From an uncultured Bacteroidales bacterium (GTDB lineage Bacteria; Bacteroidota; Bacteroidia; Bacteroidales; Muribaculaceae), in NCBI GenBank assembly GCA_902776435.1, contig CACYQB010000010.1, forward strand, positions 31,925 through 95,924: a stretch of 64,000 nt of DNA, written 5' to 3'. Numbering within the stretch: position 1 is the stretch's first letter; each line of letters begins with the position of its first letter. Positions 38,782 through 46,889 of this stretch are shown here, one piece after another. Under the pieces are notes generated by a model. That model saw only the letters and a program-made list of their open reading frames with translations, was not told where the DNA came from and ran no database searches. The position numbers and the translations under genes were made by a program.

Positions 38782-40356
38782 ATGTCTCTGACAACTGAAA
38801 TCACCCGCCGCCGCACTTTTGCCATCATCTCCCACCCTGATGCCGGCAAGACAACGTTGACCGAGAAGCTGCTGCTCTTCGGTGGCGCAATCCACGTAGC
38901 TGGTGCGGTGAAGTCCAATAAGATTAAGAAAACCGCCACCAGTGACTGGATGGAGATTGAGAAGCAACGTGGCATCTCGGTCGCCACCTCGGTCATGGGA
39001 TTCAACTATGGCGATTACAAAATCAATATCCTTGACACGCCTGGTCACCAAGACTTTGCCGAGGACACTTACCGCACCCTCACCGCCGTCGACAGCGTTA
39101 TCATCGTGGTCGATGTCGCCAAGGGTGTAGAGGCCCAGACGAGGAAGCTGATGGAGGTGTGCCGCATGCGCAACACTCCGGTCATCATCTTTGTCAACAA
39201 GCTCGACCGCGAAGGCCGTGACCCGTTTGACATCCTCGACGAACTGGAGCAGGAACTGATGATAGACGTTCGCCCCTTGAGTTGGCCCATCAACATCGGT
39301 GCCCACTTCAAGGGTGTTTACAACATCTATGAGCACAACATCAGCCTGTTCAAGCCCGACAAGCAACACGTGACAGACCGCGTGGACATCAGCGACATCA
39401 ACGACCCCGCCATCGACAAGGCCATCGGTGCCGCCGACGCCGAGAAACTGCGTGCCGACATCGAACTCATCGACGGCGTCTATCCCGATTTCAACACGCT
39501 CGACTACCTGGATGCCAAGGTGGCGCCTGTATTCTTTGGCTCAGCGCTGAACACCTTTGGTGTCAAGGAGTTGCTGGACTGCTTCGTTCGCATCGCCCCG
39601 TCGCCCCGTCCCGTGAATGCCATCGAACGCACAGTGGAACCCGGGGAAGACAAATTTACGGGCTTCGTGTTCAAGATCCACGCCAACATGGACCCCAACC
39701 ACCGCAGTTGCATCGCCTTTGTCAAGGTGTGCTCGGGCGTATTCCAGCGCAATGGCAACTACAAGCACGTGCGCAGCGGCAAGAGTTACCGTTTCAGTGC
39801 CCCCACGGCGTTCATGGCCCAGAAGAAGGAAATCATCGACGAGGTCTATCCTGGCGATATTGTGGGCTTGCCTGACAACGGCATCTTCAAGATTGGAGAC
39901 ACCTTAACCGAGGGCGAGGAACTCCATTTCAAGGGTTTGCCCAGCTTCTCTCCCGAGATGTTTAAGTACATCGAGAACTCTGACCCGATGAAGACCAAAC
40001 AGCTCAACAAAGGTCTCGAACAACTGATGGATGAGGGTGTGGCCCAGATGTTCATCAACCAGTTCAACAACCGCAAAATCATCGGCACAGTGGGCCAACT
40101 GCAGTTTGAGGTTATCCAGTACCGCCTGCTGCACGAGTATGGCGCCCAGTGCCGTTGGGAACCCATCCACCTGTACAAAGCCTGCTGGATTGAGAGCGAC
40201 GAGGAAGCCCTCGACGCCTTCAAGAAGCGCAAGCACCAGTTCATGGCGCTCGACCGCGAAGGCCGCGACGTGTTCCTTGCCGATTCCAACTACGTCCTGC
40301 AGATGGCGCAACAGGATTTCCCGAAGATCACCTTCCACTTCACCAGTGAATTCTAA
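38782..40356 (+). CDS. prfC: Peptide chain release factor 3
   Basis: GTPase that recycles class I release factors from the ribosome. The 524-residue protein shows G1 [14 protein letters not shown] near residue 17, the switch region [13 protein letters not shown]3 [15 protein letters not shown]4 [10 protein letters not shown] and the RF3-specific domains II and III after about residue 290 ([22 protein letters not shown]). The length and order are standard for RF3. It lies 18 bases after rfbD. An A/C-rich run fills the gap to the next gene. Confidence 0.95.
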   Translation: MSLTTEITRRRTFAIISHPDAGKTTLTEKLLLFGGAIHVAGAVKSNKIKKTATSDWMEIEKQRGISVATSVMGFNYGDYKINILDTPGHQDFAEDTYRTLTAVDSVIIVVDVAKGVEAQTRKLMEVCRMRNTPVIIFVNKLDREGRDPFDILDELEQELMIDVRPLSWPINIGAHFKGVYNIYEHNISLFKPDKQHVTDRVDISDINDPAIDKAIGAADAEKLRADIELIDGVYPDFNTLDYLDAKVAPVFFGSALNTFGVKELLDCFVRIAPSPRPVNAIERTVEPGEDKFTGFVFKIHANMDPNHRSCIAFVKVCSGVFQRNGNYKHVRSGKSYRFSAPTAFMAQKKEIIDEVYPGDIVGLPDNGIFKIGDTLTEGEELHFKGLPSFSPEMFKYIENSDPMKTKQLNKGLEQLMDEGVAQMFINQFNNRKIIGTVGQLQFEVIQYRLLHEYGAQCRWEPIHLYKACWIESDEEALDAFKKRKHQFMALDREGRDVFLADSNYVLQMAQQDFPKITFHFTSEF

Positions 40357-40369
40357 TACTATTCATAAC

Positions 40370-40430
40370 AACAATAAACTTGAAACTAAAAACTAAGGAC
40401 TAAGGACTAAGAACTAGAAACTAAAAAACC
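40370..40430 (+). repeat. A/C-rich low-complexity run (AACTAAGGACTAAG)
   Basis: Units such as AAACTAAA, AACTAAGGACTAAGG and GAACTAGAAACT fill the 5' side of the kinase-RapZ gene and end eight bases before its ATG. Confidence 0.7.
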
Positions 40431-40437
40431 GATAGCA

Positions 40438-41904
40438 ATGGAAAGATTGAAAAGATTATACGAGAGCTTTGTGGGCAGCCAACCCACCGAAGTCGTTCTG
40501 ATGGACAAGGCCGGTTCCAACCGCCAGTATTACCGCCTGCACGGCGAGCGCTCGATCGTGGGCGTCATCGGCGAGTCACGCGAAGAGAACGACGCGTTCA
40601 TCTATATGGCTCACCACTTCCGCGAGCAGGGCTTGTCGGTGCCTGAGGTTTATGGCGTGAGCGATGACCACATGGCCTATATCCAGGAGGACTTGGGCAA
40701 GAAGCCCGAAAACATCCTGTGGAACAAAATACGCCGCAGTGCCTTGACTCACGCCTTCACCAGCGAGGAGAAAGAGCTGCTGCGCCGCACCATGCGCGAC
40801 CTGGTGGATATCCAGTTCCGCGGAGCAGAAGGCTTTGACTACAACAACTGCTATCCCGCCAAGTGCTTTGACGAGCGCTCCATCAAGTGGGACTTGAATT
40901 ACTTCAAATACTGTTTCCTCAAGGCCACCGGTGTGGTGTTCAACGAGGACAAATTGGAGAACGATTTTGAGAGAATGACACGCGACCTGCTGTCAGTGCC
41001 CAGCGAGACATTCATGTACCGAGACTTCCAGTCACGCAACGTGATGCTCGTGGGTGATGCCGACCACCCCGCCGACTGCAAGTTGGCCTTCATCGATTTC
41101 CAGGGCGGCCGCCGCGGTCCGTATTACTATGATGTGGCATCGTTCGTGTGGCAGTCACGCGCCAAGTATCCCGACGAGCTGAAGAAAGACCTCGTCAAAG
41201 CCTATCTCGAGAAACTCAAGGAGTACCAGCCCGACCTTAATGAGACGGATTTCTATAACAACCTGCGCCTGTTCGTGCTCTTCCGCACGCTGCAGGTGTT
41301 GGGAGCCTACGGTTTCAGGGGTTACTTTGAGAAAAAGCCCGACTTCATGAAGAACAGCATCGTGCCCGCTGTGGCCAACCTGCGCAGGCTGGTTATCGAC
41401 AAGCCTTTCACCCAGTATCCCTACCTGAGCCTCGTCATCGACGAACTCGTCAACCTCAAGGATTTTGTGAGCGAGGACAAGGGCCTCACCGTCAGGGTAA
41501 TGAGTTTTGCTTACAAGAAGGGTATTCCTCATGACGCATCGGGTAACGGTGGCGGCTTCGTGTTTGACTGCCGCGCCTTGAACAATCCTGGCAAGTACGA
41601 CAAGTATAAAGCATTTACCGGTCTGGATCAGAATGTCATCGAATTCTTGCAGAAGGAGAGTACTATTGACAAGTGGCTGGAACATGTGTATGCCCTGGTT
41701 GACGAGTCGGTAGAGCGCTATGTCAAGCGCAGTTTCACCGACCTGATGGTATGCTTCGGCTGTACTGGCGGACAACACCGCTCGGTCTATGCCGCTGAGC
41801 ACCTGGCCGAACACATTCACGACAAATTCAACGTGCGCGTGGAGCTGTCGCATCGCGAGCAGCCCGACCACGAGCGCACCCTCAACCCTATTGACAAGCA
41901 ATGA
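40438..41904 (+). CDS. APH-fold sugar kinase (AmgK-like) fused to a RapZ C-terminal domain
   Basis: The 488-residue protein joins two modules. Residues about 1-340 are an aminoglycoside-phosphotransferase fold with ATP-site features, catalytic YRDFQSRNVML near 194 (Tyr in place of the usual His) and IDFQGGRRGPYYYD. Residues about 350-480 match the RapZ C-terminal domain, with SFAYKKGIPHDA, FDCRALNNPG and CFGCTGGQHRSVYAAEHLAE. The downstream MurU-like gene overlaps by four bases, so the kinase is probably the anomeric MurNAc/GlcNAc kinase of the peptidoglycan-recycling route. The RapZ module, which in enterobacteria senses glucosamine-6-phosphate, may sense that pathway. The substrate is inferred from context. 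Confidence 0.82.
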   Translation: MERLKRLYESFVGSQPTEVVLMDKAGSNRQYYRLHGERSIVGVIGESREENDAFIYMAHHFREQGLSVPEVYGVSDDHMAYIQEDLGKKPENILWNKIRRSALTHAFTSEEKELLRRTMRDLVDIQFRGAEGFDYNNCYPAKCFDERSIKWDLNYFKYCFLKATGVVFNEDKLENDFERMTRDLLSVPSETFMYRDFQSRNVMLVGDADHPADCKLAFIDFQGGRRGPYYYDVASFVWQSRAKYPDELKKDLVKAYLEKLKEYQPDLNETDFYNNLRLFVLFRTLQVLGAYGFRGYFEKKPDFMKNSIVPAVANLRRLVIDKPFTQYPYLSLVIDELVNLKDFVSEDKGLTVRVMSFAYKKGIPHDASGNGGGFVFDCRALNNPGKYDKYKAFTGLDQNVIEFLQKESTIDKWLEHVYALVDESVERYVKRSFTDLMVCFGCTGGQHRSVYAAEHLAEHIHDKFNVRVELSHREQPDHERTLNPIDKQ

Positions 41905-42665
41905 AAGCGCTGATATTTGCGGCGGGACTGGGCACACGCCTGCGCCCGTTGACCGATGACCGTCCCAAAGCGATGGTCGAGATAGCCGGCAAGCCCATGC
42001 TGCAGCACGTCATCCAACGCGTGGCGGCAGCCGGCTTTGACGACATTACCATCAACATCCACCACTACGGGCAGATGATTATCGACTTCTTGGAGAAGAA
42101 CGAAAACTTCGGGCTCAACATTCACATCAGTGATGAACGCGGACTGTTGCTCGACACGGGCGGCGGCATACTGAAGGCTCGCCAGTGGCTGGACGGTGAT
42201 GAACCGTTCCTGGTACATAACACCGACATCATCAGCACGCTGGATCTGAAGGCCTTCTATGATTACCACATCAAGCATGATGCACTGGCAACCATTCTGG
42301 TCAAGGAACGCAAGACGCAGCGCTATTTCCTGTTTGACGAGAATGACCGCCTGTGCGGCTGGACCAACAAAGCGACCGGTGAATTCAAGCCTGACCCCGA
42401 GAAACTGCAGGGCCGCAACCTGAAAGAACTGGCCTTCGGCGGACTGCATGTCATCTCGCCGCGCATTTTTCCGCATCTGGAACGTTACCGCCGTCAGGAA
42501 GGGGAGAAATTTTCCATTACGCCATTCTATGTGAACGAATGCAAGCATCACCTCATCCACGGTTATCACCCTGACAGCGATTACCAGTGGTTAGATATCG
42601 GCAAGCCCGAGACTCTCGCCCAGGCCCAAGAGTTACTATCGCCTAACCCAAACACCTCACGCTAA
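41901..42665 (+). CDS. MurU-like sugar-1-phosphate nucleotidyltransferase
   Basis: Predicted to convert MurNAc-1-phosphate (or a related sugar phosphate) and UTP to the UDP-sugar. The 254-residue GT-A protein begins with the nucleotidyltransferase signature LIFAAGLGTRLRPLTDDRPKAM, then IAGKPMLQHVI and DTGGGILKA. It overlaps the kinase-RapZ gene by ATGA, meaning coupled translation and a joint pathway. The last codons (Ser-Arg-stop) lie inside a dispersed 30-base repeat, so the C-terminus may have been set by repeat insertion. Other sugar nucleotides remain possible. Confidence 0.85.
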   Translation: MKALIFAAGLGTRLRPLTDDRPKAMVEIAGKPMLQHVIQRVAAAGFDDITINIHHYGQMIIDFLEKNENFGLNIHISDERGLLLDTGGGILKARQWLDGDEPFLVHNTDIISTLDLKAFYDYHIKHDALATILVKERKTQRYFLFDENDRLCGWTNKATGEFKPDPEKLQGRNLKELAFGGLHVISPRIFPHLERYRRQEGEKFSITPFYVNECKHHLIHGYHPDSDYQWLDIGKPETLAQAQELLSPNPNTSR

Positions 42666-42686
42666 GTCGCAAAGACGCTAAGTTTT
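42657..42686 (+). repeat. Dispersed 30-base repeat, copy 1 (CGCTAAGTCGCAAAGACGC)
   Basis: This copy is identical over 30 bases to 44048-44077. It overlaps the last two codons and stop of the MurU-like gene. It also contains the internal near-duplicate CGCTAAGTCGCAAAG / ACGCTAAG. Confidence 0.85.
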
Positions 42687-42739
42687 CTTTTAAACTTTCG
42701 GGAAGTTTTTCCATCTAAACGTCAGGCAACAGTAATCAT

Positions 42740-42774
42740 ACTAAAAACTTAAAACTAACAACTAACAACTAGAT
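42740..42774 (+). repeat. A/C-rich low-complexity run before the FMN-binding protein
   Basis: ACTAAAAACTTAAAACTAACAACTAACAAC-type words, interrupted by few other bases, end four bases before the ATG. The lead-in ATCATACT recurs before the A/C runs at 46800 and 48604. Confidence 0.65.
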
Positions 42775-43227
42775 ATGAAAAAGACTATCATCATTGCAGC
42801 CATCATGCTTCTCGTGGCAGGCACCGCTTCGCTCGACGCCCGCACCAAGAAGAAAGCGACCACCAAGAAGGCAGCTACCACACAGGTCATCTACACTGGC
42901 GACATCGCCAACAAGGTCATCGGCTATAACGGCACCACGCCGCTCAACATCACCGTCAAGAACGGCGTTATTGAGAATATCGAGGTACTGCCCAACCAGG
43001 AGTCGCCCGCTTACCTCAAGCGCGCCAAAGAAAAAGTGTTGCCGCAATACATCGGCAAGACAGTTACCGAGGCCAAGAAACTCAAGGCCGACGTTGCCAC
43101 TGGCGCCACCTACACCAGCGAAGCGCTCATCAAGAACATCCAGATGGGCCTCGAACAAACAAAGTCCACCAGTACCACCAAAGGCAAAGCAACTACCAAA
43201 AAGAAATCAACAAAAAAACGCCGCTGA
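42775..43227 (+). CDS. Exported FMN-binding domain protein with lysine-rich ends
   Basis: A 150-residue exported protein. After a signal peptide (about residues 1-22) a lysine/threonine-rich stretch leads to an FMN_bind domain (about residues 40-128). Its key motif TGATYTSEAL contains the Thr to which FMN can be attached through a phosphoester bond by ApbE-type transferases. The last 20 residues are again Lys/Thr-rich (TKGKATTKKK). No partner redox genes adjoin it. The homologous domain in RnfG/NqrC carries electrons, but here the donor is unknown. Confidence 0.8.
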   Translation: MKKTIIIAAIMLLVAGTASLDARTKKKATTKKAATTQVIYTGDIANKVIGYNGTTPLNITVKNGVIENIEVLPNQESPAYLKRAKEKVLPQYIGKTVTEAKKLKADVATGATYTSEALIKNIQMGLEQTKSTSTTKGKATTKKKSTKKRR

Positions 43228-43238
43228 TATTCATACAT

Positions 43239-43399
43239 CTCCCCCTCTAAGACTAGAGCGCGAACTCCTCCCCCGCCCGGGGGGAGGTGGCACGAAGTGC
43301 CAGAGGAGGGGGAGTAAGCAAGGGCGTTGATACTACCATGACGATGCATGCCTTAGGAGGTATCGACGCCCCCAGCCCCCTCTAATCCAAGAGGGGGAG
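43239..43399. mobile_element. 161-base MITE/BIME-like element with terminal inverted repeats
   Basis: Terminal inverted repeats of 19 bases (43239-43257 and 43381-43399) match at 16 positions. Inside are a GC-rich hairpin around 43266-43288, TGGCAC/GTGCCA (43288-43302) and a 12-base stem (43322-43333 with 43360-43371). It has no coding capacity and sits between two genes of the same strand. Non-autonomous mobility is inferred from structure only. Confidence 0.65.
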
Positions 43400-43445
43400 C
43401 TAAGTATCAACAGTTTATTTTCATCGAACTCATGTGTATCACAAG

Positions 43446-43967
43446 ATGAAGAGTTATCTGGAAATCAAAGTGCCCATCTCCTTTGACGATTATTGGTTCA
43501 GGGAGTTGAGAGACCTGCTGGATGGAGTCGATATCCGCTGGCAGCGAGGATATTACCATATCACGATGGCATTCCTGGATTTTGCGCCCGACGGCGTGAA
43601 CTTGGTGCCCGGGCTGAGCCACATACTCGATGATGCGATGGCCCCTACCCTCACGTTCGATCAACTTGACGCTTTTGCCTCGGGCTATCACCGACAGGTC
43701 ATCCACCTCACGACCACCGACGCCCCTGCCGACTTCCTGGCGCTCGTCGAGGACGCCAGGCGCTATTTCAAGGCCAAGGGCTGTGAGATACAGTCTGATT
43801 TCAAATTGCACGTCACCCTTGGCAGGGTGCAGGATCCAAGGATGAACGTGCGCAAACTCCAAGACATCATCGGCCAAGTGGATCTACCCTCGTTCACGAT
43901 GGAATTAACCGATGTCGAGTACCGCATCTTCCGTGGCAAGACCCTCGGCCTGTGGAAACTCAAATAA
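43446..43967 (+). CDS. 2H phosphoesterase / 2'-5' RNA ligase-like protein
   Basis: A 173-residue cytoplasmic protein of the 2H phosphoesterase superfamily (LigT/ThpR-like). The two signature H-x-T motifs are present as YHITMAFLDF (residues about 33-42) and LHVTLGRVQD (about 123-132). They would hydrolyse cyclic phosphodiesters on RNA ends or nucleotides. An in-frame GTG lies four codons earlier at 43434, but the ATG at 43446 is preferred. It is flanked by a repeat element upstream and a dispersed repeat downstream. Confidence 0.82.
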   Translation: MKSYLEIKVPISFDDYWFRELRDLLDGVDIRWQRGYYHITMAFLDFAPDGVNLVPGLSHILDDAMAPTLTFDQLDAFASGYHRQVIHLTTTDAPADFLALVEDARRYFKAKGCEIQSDFKLHVTLGRVQDPRMNVRKLQDIIGQVDLPSFTMELTDVEYRIFRGKTLGLWKLK

Positions 43968-44047
43968 CCCCTCTTCTCATTCCCAATACTTTGATCGCGC
44001 TACGCACGAGAAAGTAACCATTCAGCCAAAACACCCGTCACCGAATT

Positions 44048-44077
44048 TCACGCTAAGTCGCAAAGACGCTAAGTTTT
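44048..44077 (+). repeat. Dispersed 30-base repeat, copy 2
   Basis: Identical to 42657-42686 (TCACGCTAAGTCGCAAAGAC and so on to AGTTTT). Here it is fully intergenic. Confidence 0.85.
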
Positions 44078-44084
44078 TGAACAT

Positions 44085-44117
44085 CATAAAAAAAGAATCG
44101 CCCCCATGGAGCGATTC
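44085..44117 (-). terminator. Intrinsic terminator of the reverse-strand secreted-protein gene
   Basis: GAATCGC (44095-44101) pairs with GCGATTC (44111-44117). On the reverse strand the stem is followed by TTTTTTT. Confidence 0.8.
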
Positions 44118-44149
44118 CATTCTATAACTTGAGCCCTTGGGCCGATGGC

Positions 44150-44602
44150 TTACTCGGGATGGGTCCTGATCTCGTAGATGACCTTAGCGGCTTCGGCTAC
44201 GGTCTCGATGGGTGAGCCCGCGGGAATGACGCTCTCGGTCGAGGCCATATCAGGATTGGCATACTGGTCGATGATGTTGCCCTGCTCGTCATAAACCGAC
44301 ACTTGAACGATGTTGAATTTGTTCCAGTCATCAGTGAACTTGTAGAGGGTCAACTTGTAGGCTACGGTCTGTTCATAGCCACGGTCACGGGTATAAAATT
44401 CACGCGACTCGGGCAGGTCAAATGAGTTGCGCACCCACACCAGGTAACTCTTGCCCTTGTCCGAAGTGGAGATATCAGGATTCACTGCAAGGGTCTCACC
44501 GCCATCGGACAACACGTCAAACCAATCGGTGGCATGGGTGGTCGCTGGAGCGGCAAGCATCAGCGCGATGAGCGCGATGAATCTTAAAAAGAATTTTTTC
44601 AT
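44150..44602 (-). CDS. Small secreted protein of unknown function
   Basis: A 150-residue protein with a clear signal peptide (residues about 1-24, FIALIALMLAAPATTHA). The mature part is mostly beta-strand in appearance (KSYLVWVRNSFDLPES, QTVAYKLTLYKFTDDWNKFNIVQVSVYDEQGNIID), like the surface-adhesin/antigen-E sandwich proteins of about this size in Bacteroidota. That resemblance is only by eye. It stands alone, with its own terminator. No promoter box was found upstream. Confidence 0.65.
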   Translation of the reverse strand: MKKFFLRFIALIALMLAAPATTHATDWFDVLSDGGETLAVNPDISTSDKGKSYLVWVRNSFDLPESREFYTRDRGYEQTVAYKLTLYKFTDDWNKFNIVQVSVYDEQGNIIDQYANPDMASTESVIPAGSPIETVAEAAKVIYEIRTHPE

Positions 44603-44772
44603 TGTCTATCGTTATATAATATATAAATAAATAGCGTTTTTGCTGCAGCGACAAAGGTATAAATAATTCATAATATCAAAGTACTTTTGAGACTTTTTTC
44701 CTGAAAAAAGTATCCGAAACCCGTCATTTGGGGCACAAAAATGGCTTTAAAAACAAAATAATGTTCAAAATA

Positions 44773-44804
44773 TTTGCTCAAATCATTCTCATGCCTTAAT
44801 TTTG
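44773..44804 (+). promoter_or_regulatory. Promoter (TTTG-N20-TAATTTTG) with no gene directly after it
   Basis: TTTG at 44773-44776 and TAATTTTG at 44797-44804 fit the consensus with a 20-base spacer. Transcription would start near 44811, just before a terminator hairpin. Confidence 0.65.
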
Positions 44805-44810
44805 CAGCAA

Positions 44811-44870
44811 TATGATACTTTTTTCCTAGCAAGGCAGCTTCGTCGTGAGACGAGGCGCTTTTCTTTTTTA
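44811..44870 (+). ncRNA. Candidate short RNA of about 60 bases
   Basis: The stretch runs from the predicted start of the 44773-44804 promoter to the end of an intrinsic terminator. The terminator stem pairs GGCAGCTTCGTC (from 44833) with GACGAGGCGCT (to 44859), with one bulge and a GTGA loop, followed by TTTTCTTTTTT. It contains no credible reading frame. A second promoter for the downstream mutase follows, so this is either a free small RNA or an attenuated early leader of the mutase. Confidence 0.5.
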
Positions 44871-44906
44871 TGAAAAACGGAAATTATCGTGTTAATTTTT
44901 GAAATA

Positions 44907-44938
44907 TTTGGAAGATTCGGGAATTTGCAGTAAATTCG
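44907..44938 (+). promoter_or_regulatory. Promoter of the phosphohexomutase (TTTG-N20-TAAATTCG)
   Basis: TTTG at 44907-44910 and TAAATTCG at 44931-44938 are 20 bases apart. The -7 box differs from consensus at one position. Confidence 0.55.
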
Positions 44939-44988
44939 CACGTTTAAAGGCTAACCAACTATAACAACCTAAAATAAACCGACCAAGT

Positions 44989-46746
44989 ATGTACGACGAG
45001 AAATTATTACAGGAAGTGACCGCAAAGGCCCAGACGTGGCTCAGTGACAGTTATGATGAGCAAACGCGTGCCGAAGTGCAGGCAATGCTCGATAACGAGG
45101 ACAAGACAGAACTTGTGGAATCGTTCTACAAGATTCTCGAGTTTGGCACCGGTGGCCTTCGCGGCATCATGGGTGCCGGCTGCAACCGCATGAACATCTA
45201 CACGGTGGGCAGCGCAACCCAGGGCTTTGCCAACTATCTGAAAGAGGCTTTCAAGGATCTGCCTCAGATTTCGGTAGTGGTAGGTCACGATGTGCGTAAC
45301 AACAGCCGCCTGTTTGCCGAGACGGTAGCTAACATTTTCAGCGCCAACGGCATTAAGGTCTATCTGTTTGAGGGCCCGCGTCCCACTCCCGAGGTGAGCT
45401 ATGCCATCCGTCGCCTGGGATGCCAGAGCGGTGTGAACATCACGGCCTCGCACAATCCCAAGATCTACAACGGCTACAAGGCCTACTGGGATGACGGTGC
45501 TCAGGTAGTGGCTCCCCACGACGTGAATATCATCAACCACGTCAACGCCATTGAGGACGTCCGCGAAATCAAGTTTGAGGGCAACCCCGACCTGATCCAA
45601 ATCATCGGCGAAGACGTTGACGGTCCCTACATCGAGGATATCCACACCTTGTCGCTCAGCCCGGATGTGGACAAGAAATACCACGACCTGAAGATCGTCT
45701 ATACCCCCATCCACGGTGTTGGCCGGTACATTATTCCGCGTTCCATCGAGCGTTGGGGATTTGACAACATCATCCACATTCCCGAGCAGGACGTGATGAG
45801 CGGAGAATTCCCCACCGTTGATTCGCCCAACCCCGAGATGCCTAGCGCAATGCAGATGGCTATTGCCAAGGCCGAAGAGGTCCAGGCCGACTTGGCCCTC
45901 GCCAGCGACCCTGATGCTGACCGCATCAGCCTGGTCATCAAGAACACCAAGGGCAAATATGAACTGGTGAACGGTAATCAGATTCAGATTCTGTTCCACT
46001 ACTACCTGATTGAGCGCAGCCGTGAGCTGGGTATGCTCAAGGGCGACGAATACATCGTCAAGACCATCGTGACCAGCGAGACCATCGCCCGCATCGCCAA
46101 GAAGCAGAACATCAAGATGTTTGACTGCTACACCGGTTTCAAGTGGATTGCCACTGTGATGCGCGAGATGGAGGCGGCAGGCAAGGGACGCTACCTGGGT
46201 GGTGGCGAGGAGAGCTACGGCTTCCTGCCCGAGACCTTCGCCCGCGACAAGGATGCGGTATCGTCTATCCCCCTGATGTGCGAGATCGCAGCATGGGCCA
46301 AGGACAAGGGCATGACACTCAACGACCTGTTCATCAACTGCTACATCAACTACGGCTACAGCAAGGAGCGCGGCATCAGCGTCGTGCGTCCCGGCAAGAG
46401 TGGTGCCGACGAGATTGCCCAGATGATGGTCAACTTCCGCGAGAACCCGCAGAAGGAAATCGACGGCTCGCCCGTAACCATCGTGAAGGACTTCCAGAAA
46501 CTCGAGCAGCGCAATATGCTCACCGGCGAGGTCACCAAGCTCGACATGCCCACGACCAGCAACGTGCTGCAATACTTCACCGAGGATGGCACCAAGGTTT
46601 CCATCCGCCCGTCAGGCACCGAGCCCAAGATCAAGTTCTACATGGAGGTGCATGACAAGCTCGACAAGCCCGAGAACTACAACGACAAGAACGACTGGGC
46701 CGACGCCAAGATGGACCGCATCTGTGAGTCCCTGGGCATCGCGTGA
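44989..46746 (+). CDS. Phosphohexomutase (phosphoglucomutase/phosphomannomutase family)
   Basis: Interconverts hexose-1- and hexose-6-phosphates, linking glycolysis to sugar-nucleotide and glycogen synthesis. The 585-residue protein has the four-domain alpha-phosphohexomutase plan: catalytic phosphoserine loop NITASHNPKIYNGYK near residue 145, metal-binding loop SDPDADRISL near 305, sugar-recognition GGGEESYGF near 404 and phosphate-binding RPSGTEPKIKFY near 540. The N-terminal extension and length match the long PGM2/PgcA-like bacterial form. Its substrate range cannot be fixed from sequence. Confidence 0.93.
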   Translation: MYDEKLLQEVTAKAQTWLSDSYDEQTRAEVQAMLDNEDKTELVESFYKILEFGTGGLRGIMGAGCNRMNIYTVGSATQGFANYLKEAFKDLPQISVVVGHDVRNNSRLFAETVANIFSANGIKVYLFEGPRPTPEVSYAIRRLGCQSGVNITASHNPKIYNGYKAYWDDGAQVVAPHDVNIINHVNAIEDVREIKFEGNPDLIQIIGEDVDGPYIEDIHTLSLSPDVDKKYHDLKIVYTPIHGVGRYIIPRSIERWGFDNIIHIPEQDVMSGEFPTVDSPNPEMPSAMQMAIAKAEEVQADLALASDPDADRISLVIKNTKGKYELVNGNQIQILFHYYLIERSRELGMLKGDEYIVKTIVTSETIARIAKKQNIKMFDCYTGFKWIATVMREMEAAGKGRYLGGGEESYGFLPETFARDKDAVSSIPLMCEIAAWAKDKGMTLNDLFINCYINYGYSKERGISVVRPGKSGADEIAQMMVNFRENPQKEIDGSPVTIVKDFQKLEQRNMLTGEVTKLDMPTTSNVLQYFTEDGTKVSIRPSGTEPKIKFYMEVHDKLDKPENYNDKNDWADAKMDRICESLGIA

Positions 46747-46840
46747 GTTAGAAGTTAGAAGTTAGAAGTTAGGAGTTGATTGACGGTAGGCGTTAGTGAT
46801 CATACTTACAACTTACAACTTAAAACTTACAACTCAATAA
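46747..46840 (+). repeat. Paired low-complexity runs: GTTAGAAGTTAGAAG then CTTACAACTTACAAC
   Basis: A G/A/T-rich run starts at the mutase stop (three GTTAGAA units). An A/C/T-rich run (ACTTACA and ACTTAAA units) follows after about 25 bases. The two are partly complementary and could form an imperfect hairpin. This is the clearest case of the two repeat types together in one gap. Confidence 0.65.
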
Positions 46841-46889
46841 CGAGAAACCATTAATATCAACCAAATAACAATTTTAAAAACAACATTTT

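Noticed and set aside
45007-46572. 521-codon reverse open frame inside the phosphohexomutase
   Set aside because: Shadow of a conserved enzyme. It is rich in His, Val and Asp as expected from the antisense of GC-rich codons.
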